Shown one piece after another: positions 45,865 to 57,109 of a stretch of 64,000 nucleotides of DNA. Source of the DNA: Calidifontibacillus erzurumensis (GTDB taxonomy: Bacteria; Bacillota; Bacilli; Bacillales; Bacillaceae_J); contig NZ_JABTTE010000007.1 in assembly GCF_013303125.1 (NCBI RefSeq), positions 1-64,000 of the forward strand, in the 5' to 3' direction. The position numbers and the translations under genes were made by a program. The notes under the pieces are model-generated. The model did not search any database and was not told where the DNA came from. It saw nothing but the letters and a program-made list of their open reading frames with translations. The first letter of the stretch is position 1, and every line of letters starts with the position of its first letter.

Positions 45865-45923
45865 TCTAAAACAACCATGAGCTCGTATATATAGTAGTAC
45901 AAACTGCCATGGGAGGGAAAAGT

Positions 45924-47009
45924 ATGTTTAAAATAAAAAAGACAGGAATCATTGCCTCATTTCTAGCTTTGACAGCATTATTGACAGGATGTGCATTGGG
46001 AGGTGAACAAGCAGTAAATCAAACGAAAGATAACGAGTTTCCGCAGGAAGTTACATATGTTGAAGAAGAAACGTTGGAACAAACTCCTGCTTCTACAGAT
46101 GAAGTGGAAAGCAAGGATGAGGCGCAAGTAGAAGAGACTGTACAAAGAGAACTTTATTTATTCGATAAAAATGGTTATGTTGTTCCGCAAATGATTCCAC
46201 TACCAAAAACAAAAGAAGTTGCCAAGCAAGCGCTCGAATATTTAGTAGAAGGTGGCCCGATCACTGAACTTTTGCCAAATGGATTCCGAGCTGTCCTGCC
46301 GCCTGGAACGATGGTGAACGGGGTAAACTTATTAGAGGATGGTACGTTAGTTGTTGATTTCTCAAAAGAGTTTGCTAATTATAAAGCGGAAGATGAATTA
46401 AAAATATTACAAGCCATCACATATACATTGACACAATTCGACACAGTGAAAAAAGTAAAAATTCAAATCAATGGCCACGACCAAACACATATGCCTGTGA
46501 ATGGTACACCAATCAATCAAGGAACAAGCAGGGCAATAGGCATTAATTTTGATAATGGTGAAGTCGTGGATGTTACAAATAGTAAAGCGGTGACGCTTTA
46601 CTTTCTTGCCCAAAATGGGGACAACACATATTATGTTCCAGTTACGAGAAGAATTGATAAAAACGTAAAAAATACGTATGAAGCAACGGTAAAAGAATTA
46701 ATTAAAGGTCCGGATCCTCGTTCAGGATTGTATACAGAACTTCATGATGATATTGCATTAATTGATGAGCCAACGTATAAAAATGGTACGGTAACTTTAA
46801 ATTTTAATGAAGGTATTTTAAATAGTTTGGAAGGAACTGCATTGTCGCAAAACATCATTAATGAAATTGTACTTTCTTTAACGGAACAAGATGGGGTAGA
46901 AAGTGTTGCTATAAAAGTGAATGGAAAAGAAAAATTATTAACCGACAAAGGAGTAGAAATCTCTTCTCCAGTATCAAGACCAAAATCTGTGAATACAGGT
47001 AGTTTTTAA
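45924..47009 (+). CDS. gerM: Germination lipoprotein GerM
   Basis: 361-aa sporulation/germination lipoprotein. The frame opens at 45909, but the ATG at 45924 follows GGGAGGGAAAAGT. The signal sequence ends with the lipobox LLTGC (Cys23). Two GerMN domains follow an acidic linker, with matching core motifs (VKEL/AKQALEYLVEGGP and EATVKELIKGP; LVVDFSKEF and VTLNFNEGI). In B. subtilis GerM contributes to forespore engulfment and spore-envelope assembly. Confidence 0.95.
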   Translation: MFKIKKTGIIASFLALTALLTGCALGGEQAVNQTKDNEFPQEVTYVEEETLEQTPASTDEVESKDEAQVEETVQRELYLFDKNGYVVPQMIPLPKTKEVAKQALEYLVEGGPITELLPNGFRAVLPPGTMVNGVNLLEDGTLVVDFSKEFANYKAEDELKILQAITYTLTQFDTVKKVKIQINGHDQTHMPVNGTPINQGTSRAIGINFDNGEVVDVTNSKAVTLYFLAQNGDNTYYVPVTRRIDKNVKNTYEATVKELIKGPDPRSGLYTELHDDIALIDEPTYKNGTVTLNFNEGILNSLEGTALSQNIINEIVLSLTEQDGVESVAIKVNGKEKLLTDKGVEISSPVSRPKSVNTGSF

Positions 47010-47042
47010 TAGCGCATCTTTGATATAATTGTTTTGCGAATG

Positions 47043-47075
47043 GAAAGGGCCGGCGAACAGATGCCGCCTTTTTTA
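47043..47075 (+). terminator. gerM terminator
   Basis: AAAGGGCCGGC and GCCGCCTTT pair imperfectly around GAACAGAT and run into T residues. Confidence 0.75.
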
Positions 47076-47197
47076 TTTCTTTAATCAAGTATATACAAAA
47101 AAAATCATGACCAAAGTATAATGGGGGAACGGAAACAGCAGGAATGAAGGGAAAACGGCTGTTCTATACGGATCAAAAAATGCAAGGAGGATCTTCT

Positions 47198-47953
47198 ATG
47201 AGGATTGACGGGAGACAAAATGATGAATTAAGACCAATACATATTGAAACAAACTATTTAAAGCATCCTGAAGGATCTGTGCTAATTACAGTAGGAGATA
47301 CAAAAGTAATTTGTGCCGCAAGCATTGAAGATCGTGTGCCGCCTTTTTTGCGTGGACAAGGAAAAGGGTGGATTACTGCTGAATATGCAATGCTCCCTAG
47401 GGCAACGGAGCAGAGAAATATGCGTGAATCAACAAAAGGAAAAGTTTCTGGCAGAACAATGGAAATCCAACGCCTAATTGGTCGTGCGCTCCGCTCTGTT
47501 GTAAACCTTGATCTCGTTGGCGAGCGTACGATATGGATCGATTGCGATGTCATCCAGGCAGATGGAGGAACTAGAACGGCTGCCATTTCCGGTTCTTATG
47601 TTGCGATGGCACTTGCATTAGGAAAACTGACTGAAAAAAATGAGTTCAAGGAATTGCCAATTACTGATTTTTTAGCAGCCACATCAGTAGGAATTGATCC
47701 GGAGATCGGGGAAATTTTAGATTTGAATTATGTTGAAGATTCAAAAGCAAGTGTTGATATGAATATTGTGATGACTGGAAAAGGCAAATTTGTTGAACTG
47801 CAAGGAACTGGGGAAGAAAGCACATTTTCGAAAGATCAATTGGAACAGTTGCTTAGCCTTGCGGAAAAAGGTATTAGAGAAATTATAGATATTCAAAAAG
47901 AAGCGCTTGGAGATCTTGCGCAAAAAGTATTAGAAAATGAAAAAAAAGAATAA
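47198..47953 (+). CDS. rph: Ribonuclease PH
   Basis: 251-aa phosphorolytic 3'-5' exoribonuclease that trims tRNA 3' ends. The frame opens at 47144, but the ATG at 47198 follows CAAGGAGGATCTTCT. Features: [40 protein letters not shown], and [16 protein letters not shown] in the active site. Followed 12 bp later by rdgB and then ysnB, as in B. subtilis. Confidence 0.97.
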   Translation: MRIDGRQNDELRPIHIETNYLKHPEGSVLITVGDTKVICAASIEDRVPPFLRGQGKGWITAEYAMLPRATEQRNMRESTKGKVSGRTMEIQRLIGRALRSVVNLDLVGERTIWIDCDVIQADGGTRTAAISGSYVAMALALGKLTEKNEFKELPITDFLAATSVGIDPEIGEILDLNYVEDSKASVDMNIVMTGKGKFVELQGTGEESTFSKDQLEQLLSLAEKGIREIIDIQKEALGDLAQKVLENEKKE

Positions 47954-47965
47954 GGAGAGACCAAA

Positions 47966-48574
47966 TTGAACAAGTTTGATGAAATTTTAATTGCAACAAA
48001 AAATATAGGAAAAGTGAACGAATTCCAGGCGCTATTTGAAAAGAAAGGTATTCGTGTTAAGTCTCTACTAGATTATCCAGAATCGATTGATGTAGAAGAA
48101 ACAGGCTCTAGTTTTGCTGAAAATGCAAAACTAAAGGCCGAAGCATTTGCAAAACAATTTAATAAAGTTGTCATAGCTGATGATTCAGGCCTTTGTGTCG
48201 ATGCTTTAAATGGCTCTCCTGGTGTTTTTTCTGCCCGGTATGCAGGAGAAGAAAAAGATGATGAAGCAAATTTGCAAAAAGTGTTGGAAGAATTAAAAGG
48301 AGTTCCATTTGAGAAACGAACAGCAAGATTCCATTGTGTTTTAGCAGTTGCTTTTCCTAATAAAAAAACAAAAATTTTTGAAGGAACCTGCGAAGGCTAT
48401 ATTGCTGAAGAACCGGTGGGAGAAAACGGTTTTGGGTATGACCCGATTTTTTATTTACCTAATCTTAAAAAGACAATGGCACAACTAACAACTGAAGAAA
48501 AAAATCAAATCAGCCACCGCGCTCGCGCATTGAAAAAACTTCAAGAAAATTTAGATTTGCTTATTCATATTTAG
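47966..48574 (+). CDS. rdgB: XTP/dITP diphosphatase
   Basis: 202-aa Ham1/RdgB-type pyrophosphatase that removes ITP, XTP and their deoxy forms from the nucleotide pool. Family motifs: [55 protein letters not shown] and [17 protein letters not shown] start after AAGGAGAGACCAAA. B. subtilis orthologue is ysnA. Confidence 0.96.
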   Translation: MNKFDEILIATKNIGKVNEFQALFEKKGIRVKSLLDYPESIDVEETGSSFAENAKLKAEAFAKQFNKVVIADDSGLCVDALNGSPGVFSARYAGEEKDDEANLQKVLEELKGVPFEKRTARFHCVLAVAFPNKKTKIFEGTCEGYIAEEPVGENGFGYDPIFYLPNLKKTMAQLTTEEKNQISHRARALKKLQENLDLLIHI

Positions 48575-48606
48575 TATGAACCTGTTTCAAGAAAGATGGG
48601 AGAGAC

Positions 48607-49122
48607 ATGAAAGTTTTAATTGTAAGCGATAGCCACGGATTAAAGGAAGAGCTTATTGAGTTGAAAAATAGGTACATGACAGAAGTAGATGCAATGATCC
48701 ATTGTGGGGATTCAGAACTTGAAAGCAGCTCAAATGAACTATCAGGATTTTTAGTCGTCAAGGGAAATTGTGATTTTGATCGCAGTTTTCCTAGTGACCA
48801 ATTGGTCAACCTTAACCATTTGCCTTTTTATATTACCCATGGTCATTTGTATAATGTGAAAATGACTTTATTAAATTTGCGATACCGAGCCGAAGAAGTT
48901 GGAGCTAAAATTGTATGCTTTGGACATTCCCATATTGCTGGAGCCGAGTTGATTGATGGTATACTTTTCATTAATCCTGGAAGCATTCGTTTGCCGCGAA
49001 TGAGAAAAGAAAAAACATATTCGATCTTGGAAATTGACGATAATAAAAATGCTATAGTAAGATTTTATTCTATAGATGGATTAGAAATACCGGGCCTAAA
49101 AGTTGCATGCAAAATAGGTTAG
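48607..49122 (+). CDS. ysnB: YfcE/MJ0936-type phosphodiesterase (YsnB)
   Basis: 171-aa metallophosphoesterase with the expected metal ligands: VSDSHG (residues 6-11), HCGDSE, KGNCDFD, YITHGHLYNV and CFGHSHIAG. GATGGGAGAGAC lies upstream of the ATG. Third gene of rph-rdgB-ysnB. Physiological substrate unknown. The stop codon is inside a perfect hairpin. Confidence 0.93.
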   Translation: MKVLIVSDSHGLKEELIELKNRYMTEVDAMIHCGDSELESSSNELSGFLVVKGNCDFDRSFPSDQLVNLNHLPFYITHGHLYNVKMTLLNLRYRAEEVGAKIVCFGHSHIAGAELIDGILFINPGSIRLPRMRKEKTYSILEIDDNKNAIVRFYSIDGLEIPGLKVACKIG

Positions 49123-49143
49123 AGAAAATTCTCTAACCTATTT
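49112..49143 (+). terminator. Perfect hairpin overlapping the ysnB stop
   Basis: AAATAGGTTAGAGAA (49112-49126) is exactly complementary to TTCTCTAACCTATTT (49129-49143). It is followed by A residues rather than T, so it is unusual as a plus-strand terminator; it may stabilise or end the rph operon mRNA. Confidence 0.6.
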
Positions 49144-49154
49144 AAAAAAAAGTG

Positions 49155-49183
49155 TTGACATAGTAGAACAGATCATTTATATT
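49155..49183 (+). promoter_or_regulatory. Strong sigma-A promoter of the tRNA pair
   Basis: Consensus TTGACA (49155-49160), a 17-nt spacer and TATATT (49178-49183), 42 bp before tRNA-Gly. Confidence 0.9.
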
Positions 49184-49224
49184 ATTAATTGTCGCTAGTT
49201 GATATAAAAAATTAATCAATAAAT

Positions 49225-49298
49225 GCGGGTGTAGTTTAATGGTAAAACTTCAGCCTTCCAAGCTGATGTCGTGGGTTCGATTCCCATCACCCGCTCCA
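49225..49298 (+). tRNA. tRNA-Gly(TCC)
   Basis: Cloverleaf with acceptor GCGGGTG/CACCCGC, anticodon loop CTTCCAA (anticodon TCC), T-arm GTGGGTTCGATTCCCAT and an encoded CCA end at 49296-49298. Confidence 0.97.
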
Positions 49299-49315
49299 TT
49301 TAAAATAAATATGAT

Positions 49316-49389
49316 GTCCCAGTAGCTCAGCTGGATAGAGCATGCGCCTTCTAAGCGCACGGTCGGGAGTTCGAATCTCTCCTGGGACG
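49316..49389 (+). tRNA. tRNA-Arg(TCT)
   Basis: Acceptor GTCCCAG/CTGGGAC, D-arm GCTCAGCTGGATAGAGC, anticodon loop CTTCTAA (anticodon TCT, reads AGA/AGG), T-loop GTTCGAATC. CCA is not encoded. Its 3' half is part of a long direct repeat whose second copy lies 2.1 kb downstream. Confidence 0.96.
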
Positions 49390-49482
49390 CTACTAAAAAG
49401 ACTGGAGAAAATTTCTTCAGTCTTTTTTATATTATATAAAATTATATAAAAATTATATTATTTTGGCTAAGCAGTAAACAAT
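49355..49482 (+). repeat. Direct repeat, upstream copy (tRNA-Arg 3' half plus terminator)
   Basis: Runs from GCGCACGGTCGGGAG in the tRNA through the terminator to GGCTAAGCAGTAAACAATG. It aligns over its whole length, with scattered substitutions and a small deletion, with 51459-51576. The two copies bracket the ISL3 relic, tetR and the DUF2269-like gene. Confidence 0.88.
49396..49427 (+). terminator. tRNA operon terminator
   Basis: AAAGACTGGAGAAA and TTTCTTCAGTCTTT pair, followed by T residues. A diverged copy occurs at about 51500-51533. Confidence 0.9.
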
Positions 49483-49637
49483 GTTTCTTTGTCAATTGGT
49501 GCTGGTTAATATTTTTAGATAACTCTAATAGTAAAATGTAATCGGATCCCTTAGAGGGGTGTTTGAATACTCTAAGCTTTTTTATGGCTGTTAGATTTTG
49601 AATGATTAGAATTCGATTTTTAAAGTGGAAGAAACAT

Positions 49638-50033
49638 TTATAACCAAATGCAAATACTTTTAATCACCTTAATCTTATTATTAATGCCTTCCAGAACACC
49701 GTTGTTATAATCGGTATTAAACGTATTTTCAATGTAATTTATGTATATGTTTATCGTCTTGATGGCCGTTTTCATATAGCTGGAAGCGTTCTTTTGTTGA
49801 TCGGATAGAGCCTTCTTTAAAAGATTAAAATTCTTGGTTTTCATACAATATCACATCGTATGGTATAACTCGTATGAAGCTTTTAATTTAGGATTAAGAT
49901 CTACCAGATAGCCGCTGAAATCAATTTCACGCATTAGTTTTTTAAAGTATCAGTTTTTGTCACTTGTCTCATTATTTTTTGAAAAAAATTAGTGTTGGTT
50001 TTTATTCACCAACACTAAAAATTATAGAACCCA
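49638..50033 (-). pseudogene. ISL3-family transposase relic with terminal end
   Basis: On the minus strand, MREIDFSGYLVDLNPKLKAS and ELYHTM, then an in-frame TGA, then MKTKNFNLLKKALSDQQKN and NTDYNNGVLEGINNKIKVIK read as the C-terminal part of an ISL3 (IS204/IS1001-type) transposase. The catalytic N-terminal and central parts are missing. Upstream of it, GGGTTCTATAATTTTTAGTG and the perfect hairpin AGTGTTGGT/ACCAACACT (49991-50015) resemble ISL3 family ends. Confidence 0.7.
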
Positions 50034-50124
50034 ATTTGTAAGGAATAAAAAAATTGTCCACAAATACTTGACTCGGACCGCACGGGAATGATTCTTGAAA
50101 AAGGAAAAAAGATTTGATAAATTT

Positions 50125-50143
50125 TAATAAACACTGTTTATTA
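50125..50143. promoter_or_regulatory. TetR-type operator upstream of tetR
   Basis: TAATAAAC-ACT-GTTTATTA, a perfect inverted repeat with a 3-nt centre, 14 bp before the tetR ATG. It recurs with one change upstream of the neighbouring membrane gene. Confidence 0.75.
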
Positions 50144-50157
50144 AAAGGGGGAAACGA

Positions 50158-50802
50158 ATGAACAACCCGATTAATTCGGACAATAAAACTTCCAGACTTT
50201 TCGGACGACGGCGAAAAGGGGATCAGAAAGAGCAGATGCGCCAGCTTATGTTGAATGCGGCAAGCGAGTTGTTTATCGAACAAGGCTACAACGCTTTTTC
50301 CATGCGAAAACTGGCGGAAAAGATCGGCTATGCTCCCGCCACGTTGTATTTATATTTCACCGATAAGGACCAACTGTTGTTCTGTGTTGTTGACGACGCT
50401 TTTACCCGCTTTCGGAACGATTTGGCGCAAGCTGCCGAAAGCGTGTCGGATCCGTGGGAACGGTTAGGCCGGATCGGAGACGCTTATATCCGGTTCGGTT
50501 TAACCCACCCGGCATATTATCAGTTGATGTTTATGTGGCGGGTCGATTATTTGCTGCAAGCGAGGCACGGGGAAGAGGCACCGCGGATGGAAGCCTTTCA
50601 GGTGTTGCTGGATGCGGTGAAATACGCGCAAAATTTGGGCGCCATTAAATCGGGAGAGGCGCAGGCATACAGCGATTTGTTGTGGGCAACCATGCACGGT
50701 ATTGTGGCGCTGGCCATCCAGATTCCCGCTTTTTCGGAAGAACGAATAGCAAAATTGACAGCTCAGGCGAAAGAAATGCTTTATCTGGCATTAAAGCCAT
50801 AA
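50158..50802 (+). CDS. TetR/AcrR family repressor
   Basis: 214-aa regulator. The N-terminal TetR helix-turn-helix is clear (QMRQLMLNAASELFIEQGYNAFSMRKLAEKIGYAPATLYLYFTDKDQLL, about 27-75) and is followed by an all-helical ligand domain with HPAYYQLMFMW, typical of the TetR C-terminal WHG-like families. Ribosome site AAAAGGGGGAAACGA. Base composition is visibly richer in G+C than the backbone (CGG, GCG and CTG codons are common), suggesting transfer. The matched operators before it and before the next gene indicate autoregulation and control of that gene. Confidence 0.9.
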   Translation: MNNPINSDNKTSRLFGRRRKGDQKEQMRQLMLNAASELFIEQGYNAFSMRKLAEKIGYAPATLYLYFTDKDQLLFCVVDDAFTRFRNDLAQAAESVSDPWERLGRIGDAYIRFGLTHPAYYQLMFMWRVDYLLQARHGEEAPRMEAFQVLLDAVKYAQNLGAIKSGEAQAYSDLLWATMHGIVALAIQIPAFSEERIAKLTAQAKEMLYLALKP

Positions 50803-50817
50803 TTTTTTTTAGACTTT

Positions 50818-50836
50818 TAATGAACGGTGTTTATTA
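50818..50836. promoter_or_regulatory. TetR-type operator upstream of the DUF2269-like gene
   Basis: TAATGAAC-GGT-GTTTATTA; the right arm is identical and the left arm differs at one base from the operator at 50125-50143. Confidence 0.7.
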
Positions 50837-50857
50837 TAATTTTTGGGGGAGTGAAAC

Positions 50858-51322
50858 GTGAACCTGCTGCTGTTTTTACATTTAACCGGGGTGGTATTGT
50901 TGTTGGGGAATTCCCTGACGGTGGCGTTCTGGAAAATTAGGGCCGATTACAGCAAAGATTTGCAACAGACGTTGCAGACAGCGAAAAATATTATGATTGC
51001 GGATTATGTTTTTACCATTCCTTCCATCGCCCTCATTCTGATTTCGGGTCATTTGCTCGCGGTAAACGCCGGTTATTCGGTATTGGATTTGAACTGGCTT
51101 GGCCTCTCCTACGGATTGTTTGTTTTGTCCGGCGTCATCTGGTTGGTCGTATTGTTGCCAGCCCAGGCCAAAATGATCCGGGAAGGGAACATTTCGTTGC
51201 ATCAAGGTGCCGTGACGAAAGAGTTTGTCCGCGCTTCCCGTCGTTGGAATATGTATGGCATTGTTTCAACCATCTTGCCATTAGCCGCCATGGTGCTCAT
51301 GGTATGGAAGCCGGATTTTTAA
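50858..51322 (+). CDS. DUF2269-like integral membrane protein
   Basis: 154-aa membrane protein with four hydrophobic segments (about 2-21, 46-66, 80-104 and 134-151), starting at GTG after GGGGGAGTGAAAC. The start MNLLLFLHLTGVVLLLGNS with an intramembrane His resembles DUF2269 (predicted integral membrane) proteins. G+C-rich like tetR, unlike the backbone. It is transcribed after tetR and has its own operator copy, so it is probably the regulated target. Substrate or role unknown. Confidence 0.78.
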   Translation: MNLLLFLHLTGVVLLLGNSLTVAFWKIRADYSKDLQQTLQTAKNIMIADYVFTIPSIALILISGHLLAVNAGYSVLDLNWLGLSYGLFVLSGVIWLVVLLPAQAKMIREGNISLHQGAVTKEFVRASRRWNMYGIVSTILPLAAMVLMVWKPDF

Positions 51323-51390
51323 TGAAATGTGATGAACTGTGGTAAAAATATTAAACCATGTCATGATTAATTGCGGCTTCAGATTGAAGA

Positions 51391-51427
51391 CAAACTCCCG
51401 CGTGGTAACCACCGCCGCGGGAGTTTG
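51391..51427 (+). terminator. GC-rich hairpin ending the foreign block
   Basis: CAAACTCCCGCG (51391-51402) pairs perfectly with CGCGGGAGTTTG (51416-51427). There is little of a T run, but its place after the membrane gene suits a terminator. Confidence 0.65.
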
Positions 51428-51458
51428 TCGATAGTCTGTCCACCAACTTGGGTTGGTG

Positions 51459-51576
51459 GCGCATGTTCGGGAGTTTAAATCTCTCCTGAGATGCTACTAA
51501 AAAGACTGGAGATTAATTTCTTCGGTCTTTTTTCATTATATAAAAATTATATTTTTTAGGCTAAGCTGTAAACAAT
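51459..51576 (+). repeat. Direct repeat, downstream copy (tRNA-Arg 3' half plus terminator)
   Basis: GCGCATGTTCGGGAG through CTGAGATGCTACTAAAAAG to GGCTAAGCTGTAAACAATA repeats 49355-49482 with scattered changes. The T-loop and acceptor are mutated (TTTAAATC for TTCGAATC; GAGAT for GGGAC) and there is no 5' half, so it is not a tRNA gene. Confidence 0.88.
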
Positions 51577-51673
51577 AATGAATGTGTTTAATCCTCCAAC
51601 TATTTTAATATAGAATTTTCAAAACAAAAAAATGAAAAATTTTTTGAATCGTAAAAATGTTGATATATAAGAG

Positions 51674-51688
51674 ATGGAAACGCATACA
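51674..51688. promoter_or_regulatory. cre-like CcpA site upstream of ilvB
   Basis: ATGGAAACGCATACA matches WTGNAANCGNWNNCW at every position and is centred about 90 bp before the predicted transcription start. CcpA activates ilv-leu from an upstream cre in B. subtilis; the same is inferred here. Confidence 0.6.
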
Positions 51689-51735
51689 GACACTTCTGTT
51701 TTATCAAAATTATCAAATTATTATAAAAAAGAGGG

Positions 51736-51764
51736 TTGACTGAAACGAAATTACGGAGTAAGAT
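51736..51764 (+). promoter_or_regulatory. Sigma-A promoter of the ilv-leu operon
   Basis: TTGACT (51736-51741), a 17-nt spacer and TAAGAT (51759-51764). Confidence 0.75.
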
Positions 51765-51782
51765 AATCCTCAAATAAATCAA

Positions 51783-52101
51783 AACGTTGACGAGGATAAG
51801 TAATCTCAGGATCGCATCTATAGAGAGCCGGTGGTTGGTGCAAACCGGTGGTGTCCCTGATGGTGAACTCACCTCTGAGTGTCAATCTGAACGATCACAA
51901 AGGAGATACTAGTAGGATTGGCCGAGTGTTGAACACAGCACTCGTTACAAAAACGAGCGTAGCAATGTTTTTTTATAGGACATTGTCGCTCATGAGGTGG
52001 TGCTTCGAAAGGAGCATCGCAATTAAGGGTGGTATCGTGGAGAGTTAAACCTTTTCACCCCTTTGCTTTCGGGCTAATATGGGGTGAAAAGGTTTTTTAT
52101 A
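51783..52101 (+). promoter_or_regulatory. T-box leader, leucine-responsive
   Basis: Stem I starts near GTTGACGAGG. The specifier CTC (Leu) is read in GGTGAACTCACCTCTGAG. The T-box AAGGGTGGTATCGTG is at 52025-52039, overlapping the start of a terminator made of AACCTTTTCACCCC and GGGGTGAAAAGGTT plus a T run (52047-52099). A lack of charged tRNA-Leu should allow read-through into ilvB. Confidence 0.95.
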
Positions 52102-52162
52102 TTTTGAAATGAATAATGTTAACAATTAAATTGAAATATTTAAGAAATAGGAGGCTTTTATA

Positions 52163-53884
52163 GTGGGTACGAATGTAAAAGCAGAGCAAGAAAAAGCAAT
52201 ACCCCAGAAGATGAATGGCGGAAGGATGTTGGTTGAAGCTTTAAAAGCTGAAGGTGTAGAAGTGATTTTTGGCTATCCAGGCGGAGCTGTTTTACCGATT
52301 TATGACGAATTTTACGATTCAGGCCTTCATCATGTTTTAACAAGGCATGAACAAGGTGCCATCCATGCTGCAGAAGGATATGCACGTATTACTGGCAAAC
52401 CGGGGGTTGTAATCGTTACTTCTGGTCCTGGAGCAACGAACATTGTAACTGGTTTAGCGGATGCGATGATGGATTCATTGCCGTTAGTTGTATTTACAGG
52501 TCAGGTAGCTACAAGTGTAATTGGTTCTGATGCATTCCAGGAAGCGGATGTTATTGGAATTACAATGCCAATTACGAAATACAGTTATCAAGTACGCTCA
52601 ACTGAAGAACTTCCAAAAGTCATTAAAGAAGCATTCCATATTGCAAATTCAGGACGTAAAGGACCGGTCTTAATCGATATTCCGAAAGACATTGCCGTTG
52701 GGACAGATACTTTCAATTATGATGAAATTGAAGTAAATATTCCGAGCTATCAGCCGAACTATATTCCAAATCATCTGCAAATTCGGAAAGTTGTTGAAGC
52801 TGTAAGCTCTGCGAAAAAACCGGTAATTTTAGCAGGTGCAGGTGTTCTTCATGCAAATGCTCATGAAGAGTTACGAATTTATGCTGAGCAGCAAAATTTG
52901 CCAGTTGTAAATACTTTGCTAGGCTTAGGGTCATTCCCAGGAAACCATGAACTCTTTTTAGGAATGGGCGGAATGCATGGAACATACACAGCTAATATGG
53001 CTATGTATGAATGTGATTTGCTCATTAATATCGGAGCACGGTTTGATGATCGTTTAACAGGAAACTTGGCTCATTTTGCTCCAAATGCAAAAGTCGTTCA
53101 TATTGACATAGATCCTGCTGAAATTGGTAAAAATGTCCCTACGCATATTCCGGTAGTTGCCGATGCGAAAGAAGCTTTAAAAGCTTTAATTGCTGAAGAC
53201 GGGGCAAGAGGAGATTATTCAATTTGGTTGAAAAAGTTAAGAAATTGGAAAGAAGAGTACCCGCTTCAATATAAAAGAGAAATTAATGTATTGAAACCGC
53301 AACGTTTAATTGAACTCATCCATGAAAAAACGAATGGAAATGCAATTGTAACAACCGATGTCGGTCAACATCAAATGTGGGCAGCCCAATATTATAAATT
53401 TGATAAACCTAACAGATGGGTAACTTCCGGTGGTCTTGGAACAATGGGCTTCGGGTTGCCAGCTGCGATTGGTGCTCAACTTGCCAGTCCAAATGACACG
53501 GTTGTATCAATAGTCGGCGATGCAGGTTTTCAAATGACATTGCAAGAGTTATCAGTAATTAAAGAGAAAAACCTACCGATCAAAATTGTAATTGTTAATA
53601 ACAGTGCTCTAGGAATGGTTCGCCAATGGCAAGAACTGTTCTATGAACAACGCTATTCTCATTCATTAATTCATGAGCAGCCAGATTTTGTGAAGTTGGC
53701 TGAAGCTTATGGAATAAAAGCTTTAAGGGCAACGAATGAAGAAGAGGCATCCAATGTCTTAACAGAAGCTTTTGCATATAATGGCCCAGTTCTATTGGAT
53801 TTCCGGGTGGCACCGTTGGAAAAAGTTTATCCGATGGTTGCTCCAGGAAAAGGAATTCACGAAATGGCAGGTGTGAAATTATGA
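52163..53884 (+). CDS. ilvB: Acetolactate synthase large subunit
   Basis: 573-aa ThDP-dependent enzyme forming 2-acetolactate or 2-aceto-2-hydroxybutyrate, the first common step of branched-chain amino acid synthesis. GTG start after AGGAGGCTTTTATA. The N-terminal PYR domain contains the catalytic glutamate ([21 protein letters not shown]), followed by the FAD-binding centre and the C-terminal ThDP motif ([29 protein letters not shown]). Its stop overlaps the ilvH start by 4 bp. Confidence 0.97.
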   Translation: MGTNVKAEQEKAIPQKMNGGRMLVEALKAEGVEVIFGYPGGAVLPIYDEFYDSGLHHVLTRHEQGAIHAAEGYARITGKPGVVIVTSGPGATNIVTGLADAMMDSLPLVVFTGQVATSVIGSDAFQEADVIGITMPITKYSYQVRSTEELPKVIKEAFHIANSGRKGPVLIDIPKDIAVGTDTFNYDEIEVNIPSYQPNYIPNHLQIRKVVEAVSSAKKPVILAGAGVLHANAHEELRIYAEQQNLPVVNTLLGLGSFPGNHELFLGMGGMHGTYTANMAMYECDLLINIGARFDDRLTGNLAHFAPNAKVVHIDIDPAEIGKNVPTHIPVVADAKEALKALIAEDGARGDYSIWLKKLRNWKEEYPLQYKREINVLKPQRLIELIHEKTNGNAIVTTDVGQHQMWAAQYYKFDKPNRWVTSGGLGTMGFGLPAAIGAQLASPNDTVVSIVGDAGFQMTLQELSVIKEKNLPIKIVIVNNSALGMVRQWQELFYEQRYSHSLIHEQPDFVKLAEAYGIKALRATNEEEASNVLTEAFAYNGPVLLDFRVAPLEKVYPMVAPGKGIHEMAGVKL

Positions 53885-54393
53885 AAAGGATTGTAACAGC
53901 AACGGTTAATAATCAACCTGGTGTTTTAAACCGGATCACAGGATTATTTACAAGAAGAGACTATAACATTGAAAGTATTACTGTTGGTGTAACTGAAAAT
54001 CCGCAAATTTCAAGAATGACATTTGTTGTTAATGTAGAAGATGATGCAAAAGCTGAACAGCTGACAAAACAACTAAATAAACAAATTGATGTCATTAAAG
54101 TTCAAGATATTACTGATCAACCAATTATAGAAAGGGAATTAGCTCTCATTAAAGTTGTAAGCAATCCACAAACACGAAATGAGCTTGCAGGAATTATTGA
54201 TCCATTTAGAGCAAGCATCGTTGATGTCAGCCGTGATTCCTTAGTCATTCAAGTAACTGGAGATAGCCAAAAAATCGAAGCGCTGATCGAACTCGTTCGT
54301 CCTTATGGTATTAAAGAAATTGCCAGAACCGGCACAACGGCATTTGCCCGCGGTTCAAAAAAGAGCAATGGACATACAGCATTTTCAATTTAG
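53881..54393 (+). CDS. ilvH: Acetolactate synthase small subunit
   Basis: 170-aa regulatory subunit that activates IlvB and mediates valine feedback. The N-terminal ACT domain ([31 protein letters not shown]) and C-terminal ALS_ss_C domain ([18 protein letters not shown]) are both complete. ATGA overlap with ilvB indicates translational coupling. Confidence 0.96.
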   Translation: MKRIVTATVNNQPGVLNRITGLFTRRDYNIESITVGVTENPQISRMTFVVNVEDDAKAEQLTKQLNKQIDVIKVQDITDQPIIERELALIKVVSNPQTRNELAGIIDPFRASIVDVSRDSLVIQVTGDSQKIEALIELVRPYGIKEIARTGTTAFARGSKKSNGHTAFSI

Positions 54394-54415
54394 TATTTTA
54401 ATTTAGTTAAAGCTT

Positions 54416-54449
54416 GGCTTTATTAATTAAATTTTCGTTTAATAAAGCC
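54416..54449 (+). other. ilvH-ilvC intergenic hairpin
   Basis: GGCTTTATTAA (54416-54426) is exactly complementary to TTAATAAAGCC (54439-54449). Only a weak T tract follows, so partial termination or mRNA processing/stability is likelier than full termination. Confidence 0.6.
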
Positions 54450-54502
54450 TTCATTAATAAAAAATCATTTTCAATTTGAATAATTAAAATTAATAAAAAT
54501 AG

Positions 54503-57074
<2,572 letters not shown>

Positions 57075-57109
57075 ATTGTTAGAAAAATAGTATGAAAGGA
57101 GGAATACAT

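Noticed and set aside
51459-51495. A second tRNA-Arg gene
   Set aside because: Only the 3' half is present, with mutations in the T-loop and acceptor stem; no 5' half or anticodon arm precedes it.
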